A stretch of DNA of 64,000 bases from SIG607 sp045601805 (GTDB taxonomy: Bacteria > Bacillota > Clostridia > Oscillospirales > Acutalibacteraceae): the NCBI GenBank assembly GCA_045601805.1, contig JAZSAJ010000059.1:93124-157123 (forward strand), in the 5' to 3' direction. This document shows, one piece after another, positions 39,381-48,780 of the stretch (positions are counted from its first letter, which is position 1; each line of letters opens with the position of its first letter). The notes beneath the pieces were generated by a model. It was not told the DNA's origin and ran no database searches. It saw only the letters and a program-made list of their open reading frames with translations. Position numbers and translations under genes: made by a program.

Positions 39381-41255
39381 TTAATATTTAACAGAAAGTG
39401 AGTTTTCAGGATAAAAAACTTTGGTTGGAGCTTCTTTATCTTTTGCTTTACCCATTAACAACTGGCTGTTGATGCTTTTGTCTTGATAAAGTCTAACATA
39501 ATCAATGTAACCAATTGTGTAATCGGAGTGTCCGTTTTCTGCTTTCCAAGTTGCACCGTATGTGGAGCTACCGAAACCACCGCCAATAATAAAGCCGGTG
39601 TAAAGGTTGTGAATAGAAACAGAATTTGCAACAGTAAAGTCGTATGTGCACCAACGTCTGCCGTCAAACGCAAACTTCATTTCGTTTTGGTCCCAATACC
39701 AAGAATATACATGCTGTGTTTTGTCGGCCATGCCATCTGCACCATATTTTTCTTCAGGAACTACATAACCTGTTGCGCTGTCTTTATCAAGGAAAGTTTC
39801 GTCAAGCGCAACATTGTGTGCAAGGTTGTTTACCAAACCGTCAAGCGAAGGTTCAACCCACCAACGGTGAACACAAGCATTTATACCGTTAGGATTACCA
39901 TAGTTTTCAACAAGGTCAATTTCGGTAAAGGTGTTACCCGAAGCTATATTTAAGGTGTTTCCGTTTTCTAACTTCCAAGTTTGTCTTGGTATATTAAACC
40001 AAAGCGAAGTAGAAGACGGAGCTTCCGGTACCTGAGCAGAAATTTCGGCAAGACCGTATCTCCAAACAGTTGATTGCATGGAATTAAAACTTTGAACAAA
40101 GAAATCTTTATCAACACGGTAGTGCTCAAAAGCCCACTTGCCGTCGGTAATGTAACTCATTTTACCGGGCATGGGAAGTGTTGCGCCTTCGCGCATGTGT
40201 TTAGCATCAGGGCCGTATTCCCACTGATAACCGCCTAAAACAGATGCCGACTGTGTACCGCCGTTATAACTGGTCCAAACAGAAAGGTCAATTTTAGAAT
40301 TAAATTCATCTGCCCAGTTAAGTGTATAAGTGTTGGCTTGACTTGCGTCGTATTTGCCGTTAATTACATAACCGTCGGTCCAGTTAATTGCTTCACCGCC
40401 GTTTTTAGCAGCAGTAACTAATTCGTTAAAGTGACGGATTGCAGCGTAAGTTGCAAGAGAAGAGCCGCCCTTAACAACAATCTTTGTGCCAACAACTTTA
40501 ATTATATAGTTGTCGCCCTCAACTGTAACCGATTTAGAAGCTTCGCGGTCGGCGTCGCCCAAAAGAATTTCGTATGTTGTTTCTTTGTCAACGTCATCGT
40601 TGTAAATAACCTTATAACCAAAGCTTTCGTAAAAATCAATATAGTCTTCAATTTCCATTAAAGAAATATAATCTGAAAACAAAGGTTTAACAATGGTAAA
40701 TGTACCAAGGTCAACGCCGCCAATTTGGTTGTTTACAGCGTCAAATTTTTTGCTGTAAATAAATTCGTAATCTTCGGTAAGCATTTTCCAATCTTTAATA
40801 CTGTCGCAGAAAGTTTCAGCAAACCAAGCGCCTGCAATAGGCATCATTTCATCGTTTGTAACTTGAATACAAACCTTTCTGCCAATAACCTTAACAATGA
40901 AGTCAAAGGCGGTATTGGCGCGGCTTTGCGCCAATACTTGCTTTGTTTCTGAAGATTCAGGACGGTTTGTATCACCAATTAAAATTTCATAAGCATCTTC
41001 GCTGTAATCGGTTGTGCCGTCTTTACCAATATCAACCTTGCAGTCAAAGTTGTCGCGCATTGAGTTACGCAAAACCTTTGCCATTTCTTCGGCTTCATCG
41101 GTTGCCTTTGAAGAACGAATAACTTTAAATATGAACTTTCCGTCTTCGCCAATATCGTTGGGAAGTTTTGCTGCGCCAAACAGCGAGCAAGCGGAAAGTG
41201 CGGAAACGGTAAGGCAAATGCTTAAAACTAAAGCTAAAATTCTAACTAATTTCAT
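39381..41255 (-). CDS. GH16-like beta-glucanase lipoprotein
   Basis: A 624-residue protein with a lipoprotein signal (LSICLTVSALSAC, lipid-modified cysteine near residue 23). Residues about 40-300 hold two copies of a domain marked by YEILIGDTNRPES and YEILLGDADREAS, like the N-terminal alpha/beta modules of some surface glycosidases. Residues about 310-605 resemble the GH16 jellyroll: LNWADEFN, then NTFTEIDLVENYG, where E-I-D-L-V-E is the catalytic ExDxxE signature, then HVYSWYWDQNEMKFAFDG. It probably cuts beta-1,3/1,4-glucans at the cell surface. It directly follows the 1404-residue surface-protein gene. Confidence 0.85.
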   Translation of the reverse strand: MKLVRILALVLSICLTVSALSACSLFGAAKLPNDIGEDGKFIFKVIRSSKATDEAEEMAKVLRNSMRDNFDCKVDIGKDGTTDYSEDAYEILIGDTNRPESSETKQVLAQSRANTAFDFIVKVIGRKVCIQVTNDEMMPIAGAWFAETFCDSIKDWKMLTEDYEFIYSKKFDAVNNQIGGVDLGTFTIVKPLFSDYISLMEIEDYIDFYESFGYKVIYNDDVDKETTYEILLGDADREASKSVTVEGDNYIIKVVGTKIVVKGGSSLATYAAIRHFNELVTAAKNGGEAINWTDGYVINGKYDASQANTYTLNWADEFNSKIDLSVWTSYNGGTQSASVLGGYQWEYGPDAKHMREGATLPMPGKMSYITDGKWAFEHYRVDKDFFVQSFNSMQSTVWRYGLAEISAQVPEAPSSTSLWFNIPRQTWKLENGNTLNIASGNTFTEIDLVENYGNPNGINACVHRWWVEPSLDGLVNNLAHNVALDETFLDKDSATGYVVPEEKYGADGMADKTQHVYSWYWDQNEMKFAFDGRRWCTYDFTVANSVSIHNLYTGFIIGGGFGSSTYGATWKAENGHSDYTIGYIDYVRLYQDKSINSQLLMGKAKDKEAPTKVFYPENSLSVKY

Positions 41256-41275
41256 TTCTTTTTACCTTCCTTTCC

Positions 41276-44200
41276 TTACGCCTTTTTTGCCTTGCGCTTT
41301 TTAATAACAAACAACACAACAAATACTGCTGCTGCCACTAAAATTACAGCGCCAACAATAATAATTACGGGGAGAACATTGAAACCGCCAATGTAAAGCG
41401 AGAAGTCAATAATTGAGCCAACATCAATGCTGTTAGCATCTACATTAATAAGATTGCCGTTTGCATCGCGAAGCGCTTGAACATATTCGGTGTAAGAAGC
41501 AGGTGTAGATACCGGCATTTCGGGGTCTGCCCTGTCAATTACAACATCATCAATGAATATTTCAACATAACCAGGTGTTTGAATAGCAAGGTAGCGTTCA
41601 ACCGAGCTAAAGGTATAGCTTACTTCGTGCCACTGGCCGTCTGCAATATCGGCAATAGGAGCAATCGGGTGGAACGAACCGGAAGTAGCCCAAGCGTATG
41701 TGGAAGACTTACAACCAACAATCTTAATAGCACCGTCGGTGTGGAAGTGCTTGCCAACTTTAACCTTCATTGTAACAGTAAACTTTTCGTCTGCGCAAAT
41801 TCTTAAATCATCGGGAAGAATTTGAATGTTTTCAAAGTATGCCGAATTACCAAGACGGTGAATACTGTATCTGCCCGAAGTTACATTATCGGCGGAATTA
41901 CCTTCTGCCTTAGCATCGTAAAGTTCATAGTCAAAGTCAGCGGGGCCGTAACCACCGTATGCTTCTTTGAATTTCTTGTAATCTTCAAAGTCTTGAACTG
42001 TATGCAAGCGTACCCAGTTAGTAACCAAACTTATCTGGTCTTTAGTGAATACCATGTCTTTGTCTTCCAAAACCGCCTGGTTATGAGATTTATCATATCT
42101 AAAGTAGTTTTTAAAGATATGGTTTTCAAACTGCGGATTTGTGGGAAGCTGTCTGCGGAAGCTTGTGCCAATAGGACCAGATACATAACTGGGAACACTG
42201 TTTGCGCCGCCGTTATCAACAACATATACTTGGTGGCCTTTTGGCAATTTCTTAAAGGTAATATCGTCAACTGCAATTTTGCCTGCACCGCCGATGTAGT
42301 ACATATATACTGCTGCGTAAGCCAGCGGGTCGGCTTTTGTGCCATCTTCGTTGGTATGAACATAAACCTTGGAAGTATCAAAAATCATAGCACCTGTATA
42401 CCATTTTCCTACTTCGGCTGTTGCAGGAACGGGGTATTGAATAGTAATAAGACCTGGGTCTTCCATTTCCGCCTTGCTGTGTTTCCAAGCCCAAGAGCTA
42501 CCGGGGGCAGCCGTACGGAATCTTAGGAAGCCGTTATCTTTTTGCTGTTCTGTTACGCAATACTTAAAGGTTACATAGTATTTGTTTTCCGGAGAAATAA
42601 AAATGTAGTTGCTGTCGTCAAACAATGCGTTTGTAGAAGCCCACTGAGTTGTGTTGGTACGGTCAAAGAAAAGACCTGTGGAGTTTTTATAACCTGTTTT
42701 AGCAACAGCACCCATACCGCCACCGAAGAACAAACCGTCAACATCTTTGCCGGCGCGGTTAATACCAACATTTTCAAAGTTTACAGTAAAGCTGTCGGCA
42801 CATTCGTATTTTGCGTAAACTGTCAAGGTAGTATCTTCATCCAAAACAGTATCACCTAAGGGTTGTGTAAACTCTTTGTCATAGTACCAACCAACAAACT
42901 TCATACTTGCCTTATAGGGATTATCAGGAAGAACAACTTTTTCGCCGGCTTTACCGCTAACAATAACGCCAGGTTTTCCGTTTTGTCCATCAAAAATAAC
43001 AAACGGTTTGTCAATTTTTTCAATAAGGAAATCGTCAACATAAGCAGCGGCAAATAAATCCATATTAGTTGAGCCGCCCGTAGTATCAAATCTGAAGTAA
43101 AGACCTGTACCGCCGGCGTCTGCAAGATCGGCATAGAAAATATACTCTGCCTTTGTCCAATCTGTTGTGGATTCTGCGACTACGAAATTTGTGTCCGCTT
43201 TACCTGAAGCCCAAAAAGTGTTGGGGCTTGCAGTATGTAAACGAATTCTTACGCCATAGTTAGAGTTCGGGTCGCCTTTGTACCAGAAAGAAACCTTGTA
43301 AGCTGCGCCGTCTTCAACGGTGCCAAGTTTAGCTTCATGGCCAGGCTTATCATAACCTGCACGGGCTATCCAGTAAACAGGATTGCCGTTATCGTCAATA
43401 TACCAAACTGCGTCAGCGTCTATAGTGAACTTAAGAGCAGCATCGTCATTTACGCCAACGCCTTTGCCCTTAACAATGCTCATGGTCTCACCAAAAATAT
43501 TTATATCTTTTGTGTTAAAAGGATACTTCTGGAAATTTTCGGGAATTGGAGACCATTTTGCGAATACCTCAAAGTTTTTAGCAGGAGCTACAGTTTCTTC
43601 AAAGCGAGTAGAGTAGTTAGCATTAGCATACCAACCTCTAAATTCACGGTCGGCCAAAGTGGGGGTTTCAAGGGTAATGGGTGCGCCTTTTGTAACAGGA
43701 ATGTATTCAACACATTCGCCGTCTTGCTTGTCAACAGCCATAATAACTTGGTTTGCCTGAACAGGAACGAAACTAAAGTTATCTAAATAAACTTTGGCAT
43801 TATTATTCTCGGCAATTTTAAAGAACAAGTGGATGTTAGGACCAACGCCACTCTTTTCTTTCATTGTAAAGGTTATTGAACCTTTATGCCATTTGCCGTC
43901 ACAGTGGTTAAAAGTAACTGAATATTTATTACCGTCTAAATAGTCGCCGGCTGTCCAGCCCCAAGTACCGTTCATATTACGGGCAGTCATAATAACAGCG
44001 GAAGCATCTAAACTTTCAACATAATAATCAAAGTACATTATGTACTGCATTCCGTTAACAAATTCCTGGGTGCCCATGGTAATGCGGTGATAAACACTGT
44101 TGTCCCAACCGCTTCCTACTGCTTCATATGTAGCAGGGTCAGCCGGAACTTTCTTCATGGTGCAATCCCATTCATATTTAATTACATTGCCTCTGCCGCT

Positions 44201-45490
44201 GTTTGTGGGGTCGGCAATTTTTTCCATACCTTCACCGAATATATGGCGGTTTTCGTAAACAACATTACCGCTTGAATCGGGTGCGCTTGCAACCCTGTCG
44301 GAGTAAGGATAGTTTTCAAAATCTTGAACAAAACCTTCTATTTTATCTACCCATTTAGAGTAAACAGTAAGGTCGGTAGAACCAAATTTTTCTTCTTCAA
44401 ATTTTTGGGTAAGTGATTCGGTAGTATACCAACCGCCAAAGAATTTTTGGTCGGGGTCACTTGGGTCAACCGGTTCAGCAGGGTATGCAATAGCATCACC
44501 TGTGTAACCCGAAACAGGCACTTCAGTGTTGTTAAGAGTGTCTTTAAAGGTTACAGTAACAGGTGCTCTCCATTTAGTGTAAACACTTTGTGCATCTTTG
44601 GTGTATTTAAGGTTTTCTGCAGGAACGGTTCTTTCCTCATCGGTAAACCAGCCCAAGAATTCATGGCCTTCCTGATTACCAACCAATGTGGGAAGTTCCA
44701 CATCGTCACCAATGTTACCAAACATAACCGTTGCTTCACCGTTATAGTCATCGTTTGTTAAAACAACACCGGTGTTTGAGCCAAGTTTTGTTACCTGAAC
44801 ATTATCCATATAAAATTCAAAATTTTGGAAATGTCTTGTATAGAAGCCAAGCGAGTTATCGCCCGAGAAAGATGCAGGAGTTGTAAACATATAGGTTAAA
44901 TCGTACCATTTATTGCCCGATTCAACTACCTTTGTGCCCGAAATATCAGAAAGGGTCCAAGCGCCGCTTCCACTTACTGCAATATTAGATATGATATTGC
45001 TCATTTCGGTAACTCTGTTGCCGGAACCGGTAGTACCGGAGAAGCCGTAACCCAACGCAAGATAAGATTGGGAAGCAGTAGCACCCCTAAGACTTATTTT
45101 AAGTTTAACAACATATGTAGTGTTGGGATCAAGGCGATAAACACCGCTATTATTATTTAAACGGTAACCGCCAAAGTTAGCCCATGCTTCAGGCCATTTA
45201 AAACCAAGCACCCTGCCGTCATAATCGCTTAAGGTTGTAACTTGGGTAGCCCAACCCGACACGCCTAAGCCGTCGCCGCCGCGGGTATCATTAAGCGGCA
45301 AATCGCCGACACCCTCTATGGGACGTTCAGCAGGTTCAAAACCAAAGGTAATGGTTTCGTCGGGAGTTACGGGAATAGTTGCTGCAAATGCGCTCAAAGA
45401 AACGGGTACATAAATTGCGCCCAAAACAAGAGCCAAAGTGCAAACTAAACCAATAATCTTCACCAAAAATGAATTATGTGTTTTGTTCAT
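41276..45490 (-). CDS. Large surface protein with InlB-type repeats and C-terminal membrane anchor
   Basis: A 1404-residue protein. ATG 45490 has AAAGGAG 8 bases upstream; an in-frame start 45 bases earlier would spoil the signal peptide. A signal sequence (about 10-37) is followed by four or five jellyroll modules with DNVQV/DNFSF/DDFLIEK-type strands, resembling carbohydrate-binding folds. They alternate with InlB/Flg_new repeats (EFLGWFTDEERTVPA, KFFGGWYTTESL, EFRGWYANANY, KFVGWYYDKEF). The end is a membrane helix (VLPVIIIVGAVILVAAAVFVV) and the basic tail KKRKAKKA. No LPXTG motif precedes the helix. Likely a surface glycan-binding or adhesion protein. Confidence 0.87.
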   Translation of the reverse strand: MNKTHNSFLVKIIGLVCTLALVLGAIYVPVSLSAFAATIPVTPDETITFGFEPAERPIEGVGDLPLNDTRGGDGLGVSGWATQVTTLSDYDGRVLGFKWPEAWANFGGYRLNNNSGVYRLDPNTTYVVKLKISLRGATASQSYLALGYGFSGTTGSGNRVTEMSNIISNIAVSGSGAWTLSDISGTKVVESGNKWYDLTYMFTTPASFSGDNSLGFYTRHFQNFEFYMDNVQVTKLGSNTGVVLTNDDYNGEATVMFGNIGDDVELPTLVGNQEGHEFLGWFTDEERTVPAENLKYTKDAQSVYTKWRAPVTVTFKDTLNNTEVPVSGYTGDAIAYPAEPVDPSDPDQKFFGGWYTTESLTQKFEEEKFGSTDLTVYSKWVDKIEGFVQDFENYPYSDRVASAPDSSGNVVYENRHIFGEGMEKIADPTNSGRGNVIKYEWDCTMKKVPADPATYEAVGSGWDNSVYHRITMGTQEFVNGMQYIMYFDYYVESLDASAVIMTARNMNGTWGWTAGDYLDGNKYSVTFNHCDGKWHKGSITFTMKEKSGVGPNIHLFFKIAENNNAKVYLDNFSFVPVQANQVIMAVDKQDGECVEYIPVTKGAPITLETPTLADREFRGWYANANYSTRFEETVAPAKNFEVFAKWSPIPENFQKYPFNTKDINIFGETMSIVKGKGVGVNDDAALKFTIDADAVWYIDDNGNPVYWIARAGYDKPGHEAKLGTVEDGAAYKVSFWYKGDPNSNYGVRIRLHTASPNTFWASGKADTNFVVAESTTDWTKAEYIFYADLADAGGTGLYFRFDTTGGSTNMDLFAAAYVDDFLIEKIDKPFVIFDGQNGKPGVIVSGKAGEKVVLPDNPYKASMKFVGWYYDKEFTQPLGDTVLDEDTTLTVYAKYECADSFTVNFENVGINRAGKDVDGLFFGGGMGAVAKTGYKNSTGLFFDRTNTTQWASTNALFDDSNYIFISPENKYYVTFKYCVTEQQKDNGFLRFRTAAPGSSWAWKHSKAEMEDPGLITIQYPVPATAEVGKWYTGAMIFDTSKVYVHTNEDGTKADPLAYAAVYMYYIGGAGKIAVDDITFKKLPKGHQVYVVDNGGANSVPSYVSGPIGTSFRRQLPTNPQFENHIFKNYFRYDKSHNQAVLEDKDMVFTKDQISLVTNWVRLHTVQDFEDYKKFKEAYGGYGPADFDYELYDAKAEGNSADNVTSGRYSIHRLGNSAYFENIQILPDDLRICADEKFTVTMKVKVGKHFHTDGAIKIVGCKSSTYAWATSGSFHPIAPIADIADGQWHEVSYTFSSVERYLAIQTPGYVEIFIDDVVIDRADPEMPVSTPASYTEYVQALRDANGNLINVDANSIDVGSIIDFSLYIGGFNVLPVIIIVGAVILVAAAVFVVLFVIKKRKAKKA

Positions 45491-45562
45491 TTTCTTTACT
45501 CCTTTTAGTAAGAATTCCAGAAAGACAGGTGACAATTAGCCACAATACTTTTCTTCTATCAT

Positions 45563-45591
45563 ATAGTACAATAAAATTTTTCGCTTGTCAA
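45563..45591 (-). promoter_or_regulatory. Promoter of the large surface-protein/GH16 operon
   Basis: On the minus strand: TTGACA (45586-45591), 17-base spacer, TACTAT (45563-45568). The sequence from 45592 to 45737 shows no gene, only AT-rich sequence and a hairpin-prone GTTTTTGTG/CACAAAAAC pair near 45718-45745. Confidence 0.8.
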
Positions 45592-45737
45592 CACATTTTT
45601 TCAGTGTATTTTTTGGCAAAATGAACTTTTTTGTGCGCTTTTTTACATATATATTGTGTATAATTACCATTTTTTGCTCGTTTTCTTCAAGATATTGTTG
45701 CATTACATAAAACGACACCGTTTTTGTGCAAAACACA

Positions 45738-45772
45738 CAAAAACGCCCCTTTACAAAAAAGGGGCGTAAAAT
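45738..45772 (-). terminator. Terminator of the cysE-cysS-trmN6 operon
   Basis: ACGCCCCTTT (45743-45752) and AAAGGGGCGT (45758-45767); TTTTGTGTG follows on the minus strand. Confidence 0.82.
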
Positions 45773-45777
45773 TACCG

Positions 45778-46503
45778 CTACGGCTTGTATTTGCCGTATA
45801 TTTCAAGCATTTCATCTGAAAAACTGCCATCGGCTTTTTCCACAAAAAGTGTTGGCGCTACCCTGTTTCCGCGGTTTGCGCCCTTTTTGCCTTCAATTAG
45901 CACCAACCACGGTTCGTTTTCGGGGCGTTTTGCAACAAAACGAATTCTTTTGGGCTGTAGTTTTTCTTCGCTCATTAAACAAAGCAGTTCTGCCGTTCGT
46001 TCAGGCCGTTGGCAAACACAAAACCTGCCGCCTGTGTTTAAAAGTTTTGCCGCCGTTTTTACAATGTCACGGAGTTCACATTCGGTTTCGTGCCTTGCAA
46101 CAAGTTCGCGCGGGTTAGCACTTTTAATTCCTGCGCCTTTTGCTTTGTAAGGTGGGTTGCAAACCACAAGCGATGCCGACCCAAAGGGAATTTTACCCTT
46201 TAGTTCGGTTAAATTAGCAAGAATTGGTTTAAACTTTTCAAGATTTAAGCGTTCTTTTGTGTCAAGGCACAAATCAATTGCTTCTTCGCTTATATCAACG
46301 CCATACACCTTTTGGCATTTGTTATCCCTAAGCATTAAAAGTGCAATAATTCCGCAACCCGTGCCTAAATCAACAGCGGTGTCGTTTTTCTTTGCATTTG
46401 CAAAGTTATATAGCAAAACGGCGTCGGTGCCAAAGGTGTGGTTTTTTGAAACGCTTATTTTAAAATCATTTCCGTTTAAAAGCGGTTCGTACTTAATTTC
46501 CAT
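45778..46503 (-). CDS. TrmN6-like tRNA1(Val) adenine-37 N6-methyltransferase
   Basis: A 241-residue class I methyltransferase. SAM-binding AVDLGTGCGIIALLM (about 41-55), VYGVDISEEAIDLC, and the N6-adenine motif NPPYKAKGAG (about 110-119) are visible, and the N-terminus (LLNGNDFKISVSKNHTFGTDAVLL) is typical of the YfiC/TrmN6 group. ATG overlaps the cysS stop by one base (TAATG), which decides this start over an earlier one at 46518. Methylation of A37 in tRNA-Val is the likely role. Confidence 0.87.
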   Translation of the reverse strand: MEIKYEPLLNGNDFKISVSKNHTFGTDAVLLYNFANAKKNDTAVDLGTGCGIIALLMLRDNKCQKVYGVDISEEAIDLCLDTKERLNLEKFKPILANLTELKGKIPFGSASLVVCNPPYKAKGAGIKSANPRELVARHETECELRDIVKTAAKLLNTGGRFCVCQRPERTAELLCLMSEEKLQPKRIRFVAKRPENEPWLVLIEGKKGANRGNRVAPTLFVEKADGSFSDEMLEIYGKYKP

Positions 46504-47879
46504 TACTCTTTGTGCCATTTTACACCCTGCGGTGTGTCTTCTAAAACAATGCCCATTGCCTTTAATTCGTCGCGAATTTTATCAGCCAAAGCAAAATCTT
46601 TGTTTTTACGGGCAAGTGTTCTTTGCTCTATCATTTCTTCTACCTTTGTATCCAAGGTTTCTTCTTTTCTTTGGTACAAAAGGCCCAAAACGCCTGTTAG
46701 TTCGTCAAACACCTTTGCCATTTCAGTAAGTGCTTCTTCACTTGCGCCTGCATCAATAGCCAAGTTAATATCTTTTGCCAAAGAAAATAATGCAGCTAAG
46801 GCGTCGGCTGTGTTAAGGTCGTCTTCCATGGCATCAATAAATTCTTGTTTGCGTTTTTCTGCAAAGTCAAAATTATTGTTTTCGCCCGGGTGTTTAATTG
46901 CAAAATCAATTCTGTCACGGCAATTATAAAGGCGAAGGAGCGCATTTTTGCCCTGTTCAATAATATCAACCGAATAGTTAATGGGGCTGCGGTACTGCGA
47001 AGAAATCATTAAATATCTAATTGGCTCGTAACCGTATTTTTCGGCAACATCCCTTACGGTAAAGAAGTTGCCAAGCGATTTACTCATTTTTCGGTTATCA
47101 ACATTTATAAAGCCGTTGTGCATCCAATAGTGCGAAAATTCGCAGCCGTTTGCCGCTTCGCTTTGTGCAATTTCGTTTTCGTGGTGGGGGAAAACAAGGT
47201 CTTGGCCGCCGCAGTGAATATCAATTGTTTTGCCCAAATACCTGCCCGACATTGCCGAACATTCAATATGCCAGCCCGGTCTGCCATTTCCCCAAGGCGA
47301 AGCCCAAAACGGTTCGCCCGGTTTTGCGGCTTTCCAAAGGCAAAAATCCATTGGGTCTTCTTTAATTTCGCCAACGGCAATTCTCGCACCGCTTTCTAAA
47401 TCTTCAAGCGGTTGGTGAGAAAGTTTGCCGTAACCGTTAAACTTTTTGGCGCGGTAGTAAACATCGCCGTTTGATTCGTAAGCATAGCCCTTTTCAACCA
47501 ATTTTTCAATAATGCCAATAATTTGTTCAATATTTTCGGTTGCTTTGGGGTGAACGGTTGCTTCGCGAATATTCATTCCCTTTGCGTCAACCCAAAACTC
47601 CTTAATAAAGCGTTCGGCAACTTCGGGCACAGTTATGCCCTCTTCGTTTGCCTTTTTAATAAGTTTATCGTCAATATCGGTAAAGTTTTGAACAAAGGTT
47701 ACATCCATTCCGCGCCATTCTAAATAACGGCGCAAAACATCAAACACGCAAAGCGGACGCGCGTTACCAATATGAATATAGTTATAAACCGTTGGTCCGC
47801 AAGCGTAAATTTTTGCCTTGCCTTCTTCTATGGGCACAAATTCTTCTTTTTTACGGGTTAATGTGTTAAAAATTTTCAT
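46503..47879 (-). CDS. cysS: Cysteinyl-tRNA synthetase
   Basis: A 458-residue class I synthetase. The HIGH-type motif sits in CGPTVYNYIHIGNARP (about 27-42, with its zinc cysteine), FTDIDDKLIKKANEEG follows, the second zinc region is GWHIECSAMSGRYLG and FPHHENEIAQSEAA, and KMSKSLGNFFTV (about 264-275) is the second signature. It charges tRNA-Cys. It overlaps cysE by four bases (ATGA) and is controlled by the upstream cysteine T-box. Confidence 0.97.
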   Translation of the reverse strand: MKIFNTLTRKKEEFVPIEEGKAKIYACGPTVYNYIHIGNARPLCVFDVLRRYLEWRGMDVTFVQNFTDIDDKLIKKANEEGITVPEVAERFIKEFWVDAKGMNIREATVHPKATENIEQIIGIIEKLVEKGYAYESNGDVYYRAKKFNGYGKLSHQPLEDLESGARIAVGEIKEDPMDFCLWKAAKPGEPFWASPWGNGRPGWHIECSAMSGRYLGKTIDIHCGGQDLVFPHHENEIAQSEAANGCEFSHYWMHNGFINVDNRKMSKSLGNFFTVRDVAEKYGYEPIRYLMISSQYRSPINYSVDIIEQGKNALLRLYNCRDRIDFAIKHPGENNNFDFAEKRKQEFIDAMEDDLNTADALAALFSLAKDINLAIDAGASEEALTEMAKVFDELTGVLGLLYQRKEETLDTKVEEMIEQRTLARKNKDFALADKIRDELKAMGIVLEDTPQGVKWHKE

Positions 47880-48490
47880 TGTTTTTTAAGCTCCTTAATT
47901 TTCTTTTCAAGCCGTGCAATTTCCTGCTGTATTGGGTCGGGTATGTTAATTTGGTCAAGCGGAACAACCTTTCGGCCGTCTAATTTAACCACCTTTGCAG
48001 GTACACCCACAACCGTACTGTTGGGCGGTACCTCCTTTAGCACCACCGCGCCTGCGGCAACACGCGCGTTATCACCCACTTTAATAGGCCCTAACACCTT
48101 TGCGCCTGCGCTTATCATTACATTGTTACCAATAGTTGGGTGGCGTTTGCCTGTGTCTTTACCCGTACCGCCAAGGGTTACGCCTTGGTAAAGCAAAACA
48201 TCGTCGCCAATTTCGGCGGTTTCACCAATAACAATTCCGTGCCCGTGGTCAATTACAAGCCGTCTGCCAATTTTTGCGCCCGGGTGAATTTCAATACCCG
48301 TTTTTCTTGCGCATTTTTGCGATATATAGCGCGCAATAAAAGGGTGTCCCTTTTTCCAAAAATAATGTGCGCGTCTATACATTCTAAGTGCCTTTACGCC
48401 GGGGTACAAGAAAAAGATTTCCAAACTGTTTCTTGCTGCTGGGTCTCTTTCTTTAACGGCGGCAATATCTTCTTTTATTCGTTGGAACAA
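47876..48490 (-). CDS. cysE: Serine O-acetyltransferase
   Basis: A 204-residue enzyme making O-acetylserine for cysteine synthesis. It starts at TTG 48490 with GGAGGGG 6 bases upstream, directly after the T-box terminator; the longer ATG start at 48532 lies inside that terminator. A helical N-terminal domain (FLYPGVKALRMYRRAHYFW) leads into the left-handed beta-helix of hexapeptide repeats (IEIHPGAKIGRRLVIDHGHGIVIGETAEIGDD). Catalytic HGHG and the later PTIGNNVMISAGAKVLGPIK are intact. The C-terminus is slightly longer and charged (EIARLEKKIKELKKQ). Confidence 0.95.
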   Translation of the reverse strand: MFQRIKEDIAAVKERDPAARNSLEIFFLYPGVKALRMYRRAHYFWKKGHPFIARYISQKCARKTGIEIHPGAKIGRRLVIDHGHGIVIGETAEIGDDVLLYQGVTLGGTGKDTGKRHPTIGNNVMISAGAKVLGPIKVGDNARVAAGAVVLKEVPPNSTVVGVPAKVVKLDGRKVVPLDQINIPDPIQQEIARLEKKIKELKKQ

Positions 48491-48503
48491 ATTAAACCCC
48501 TCC

Positions 48504-48742
48504 AATAAAAAACGCCTTCGGTGCAAATACACCGAAGGCGACTGTTCGCGGTTCCACTTCGCTTTATTACTTAAAAACTTTAACGCAGTTATACGCCCGA
48601 AGATACTTAATTTCCCAACGGGTGCCGTTTAGTGCATTTCGCGTGTTATAACCTTCCTGCAAACCCTTTCAGTCGGTGAGGTTTGCTCCCTTTTGGCGTT
48701 TATAACACCTACTTAATCTAACCGATAGCATCTATATTTCTT
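48504..48742 (-). promoter_or_regulatory. Cysteine T-box leader of cysE-cysS-trmN6
   Basis: On the minus strand the T-box sequence AAGTGGAACCGCG lies at 48547-48559. The terminator CGCCTTCGGTG/CACCGAAGGCG (48513-48523, 48530-48540) with a T run follows directly. Stem I is seen as GTGTTATAA paired with TTATAACAC (48696-48704 and 48644-48652). Just after it, GAAATGCAC places the specifier TGC (Cys) at 48634-48636. Uncharged tRNA-Cys should favour the antiterminator and raise expression. Confidence 0.9.
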
Positions 48743-48746
48743 ATAC

Positions 48747-48775
48747 ATTATATTCGCAAAGTGTTTTTTTGTCAA
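48747..48775 (-). promoter_or_regulatory. Promoter of the T-box operon
   Basis: On the minus strand: TTGACA (48770-48775), 17-base spacer, TATAAT (48747-48752); fully consensus, beginning just after the pgsA stop. Confidence 0.88.
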
Positions 48776-48780
48776 GCCAA

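Noticed and set aside
45536..45736. Minus-strand frame of 66 codons before the large surface protein
   Set aside because: It covers the promoter at 45563-45591 and is lysine/phenylalanine-rich, as expected of AT-rich non-coding DNA.
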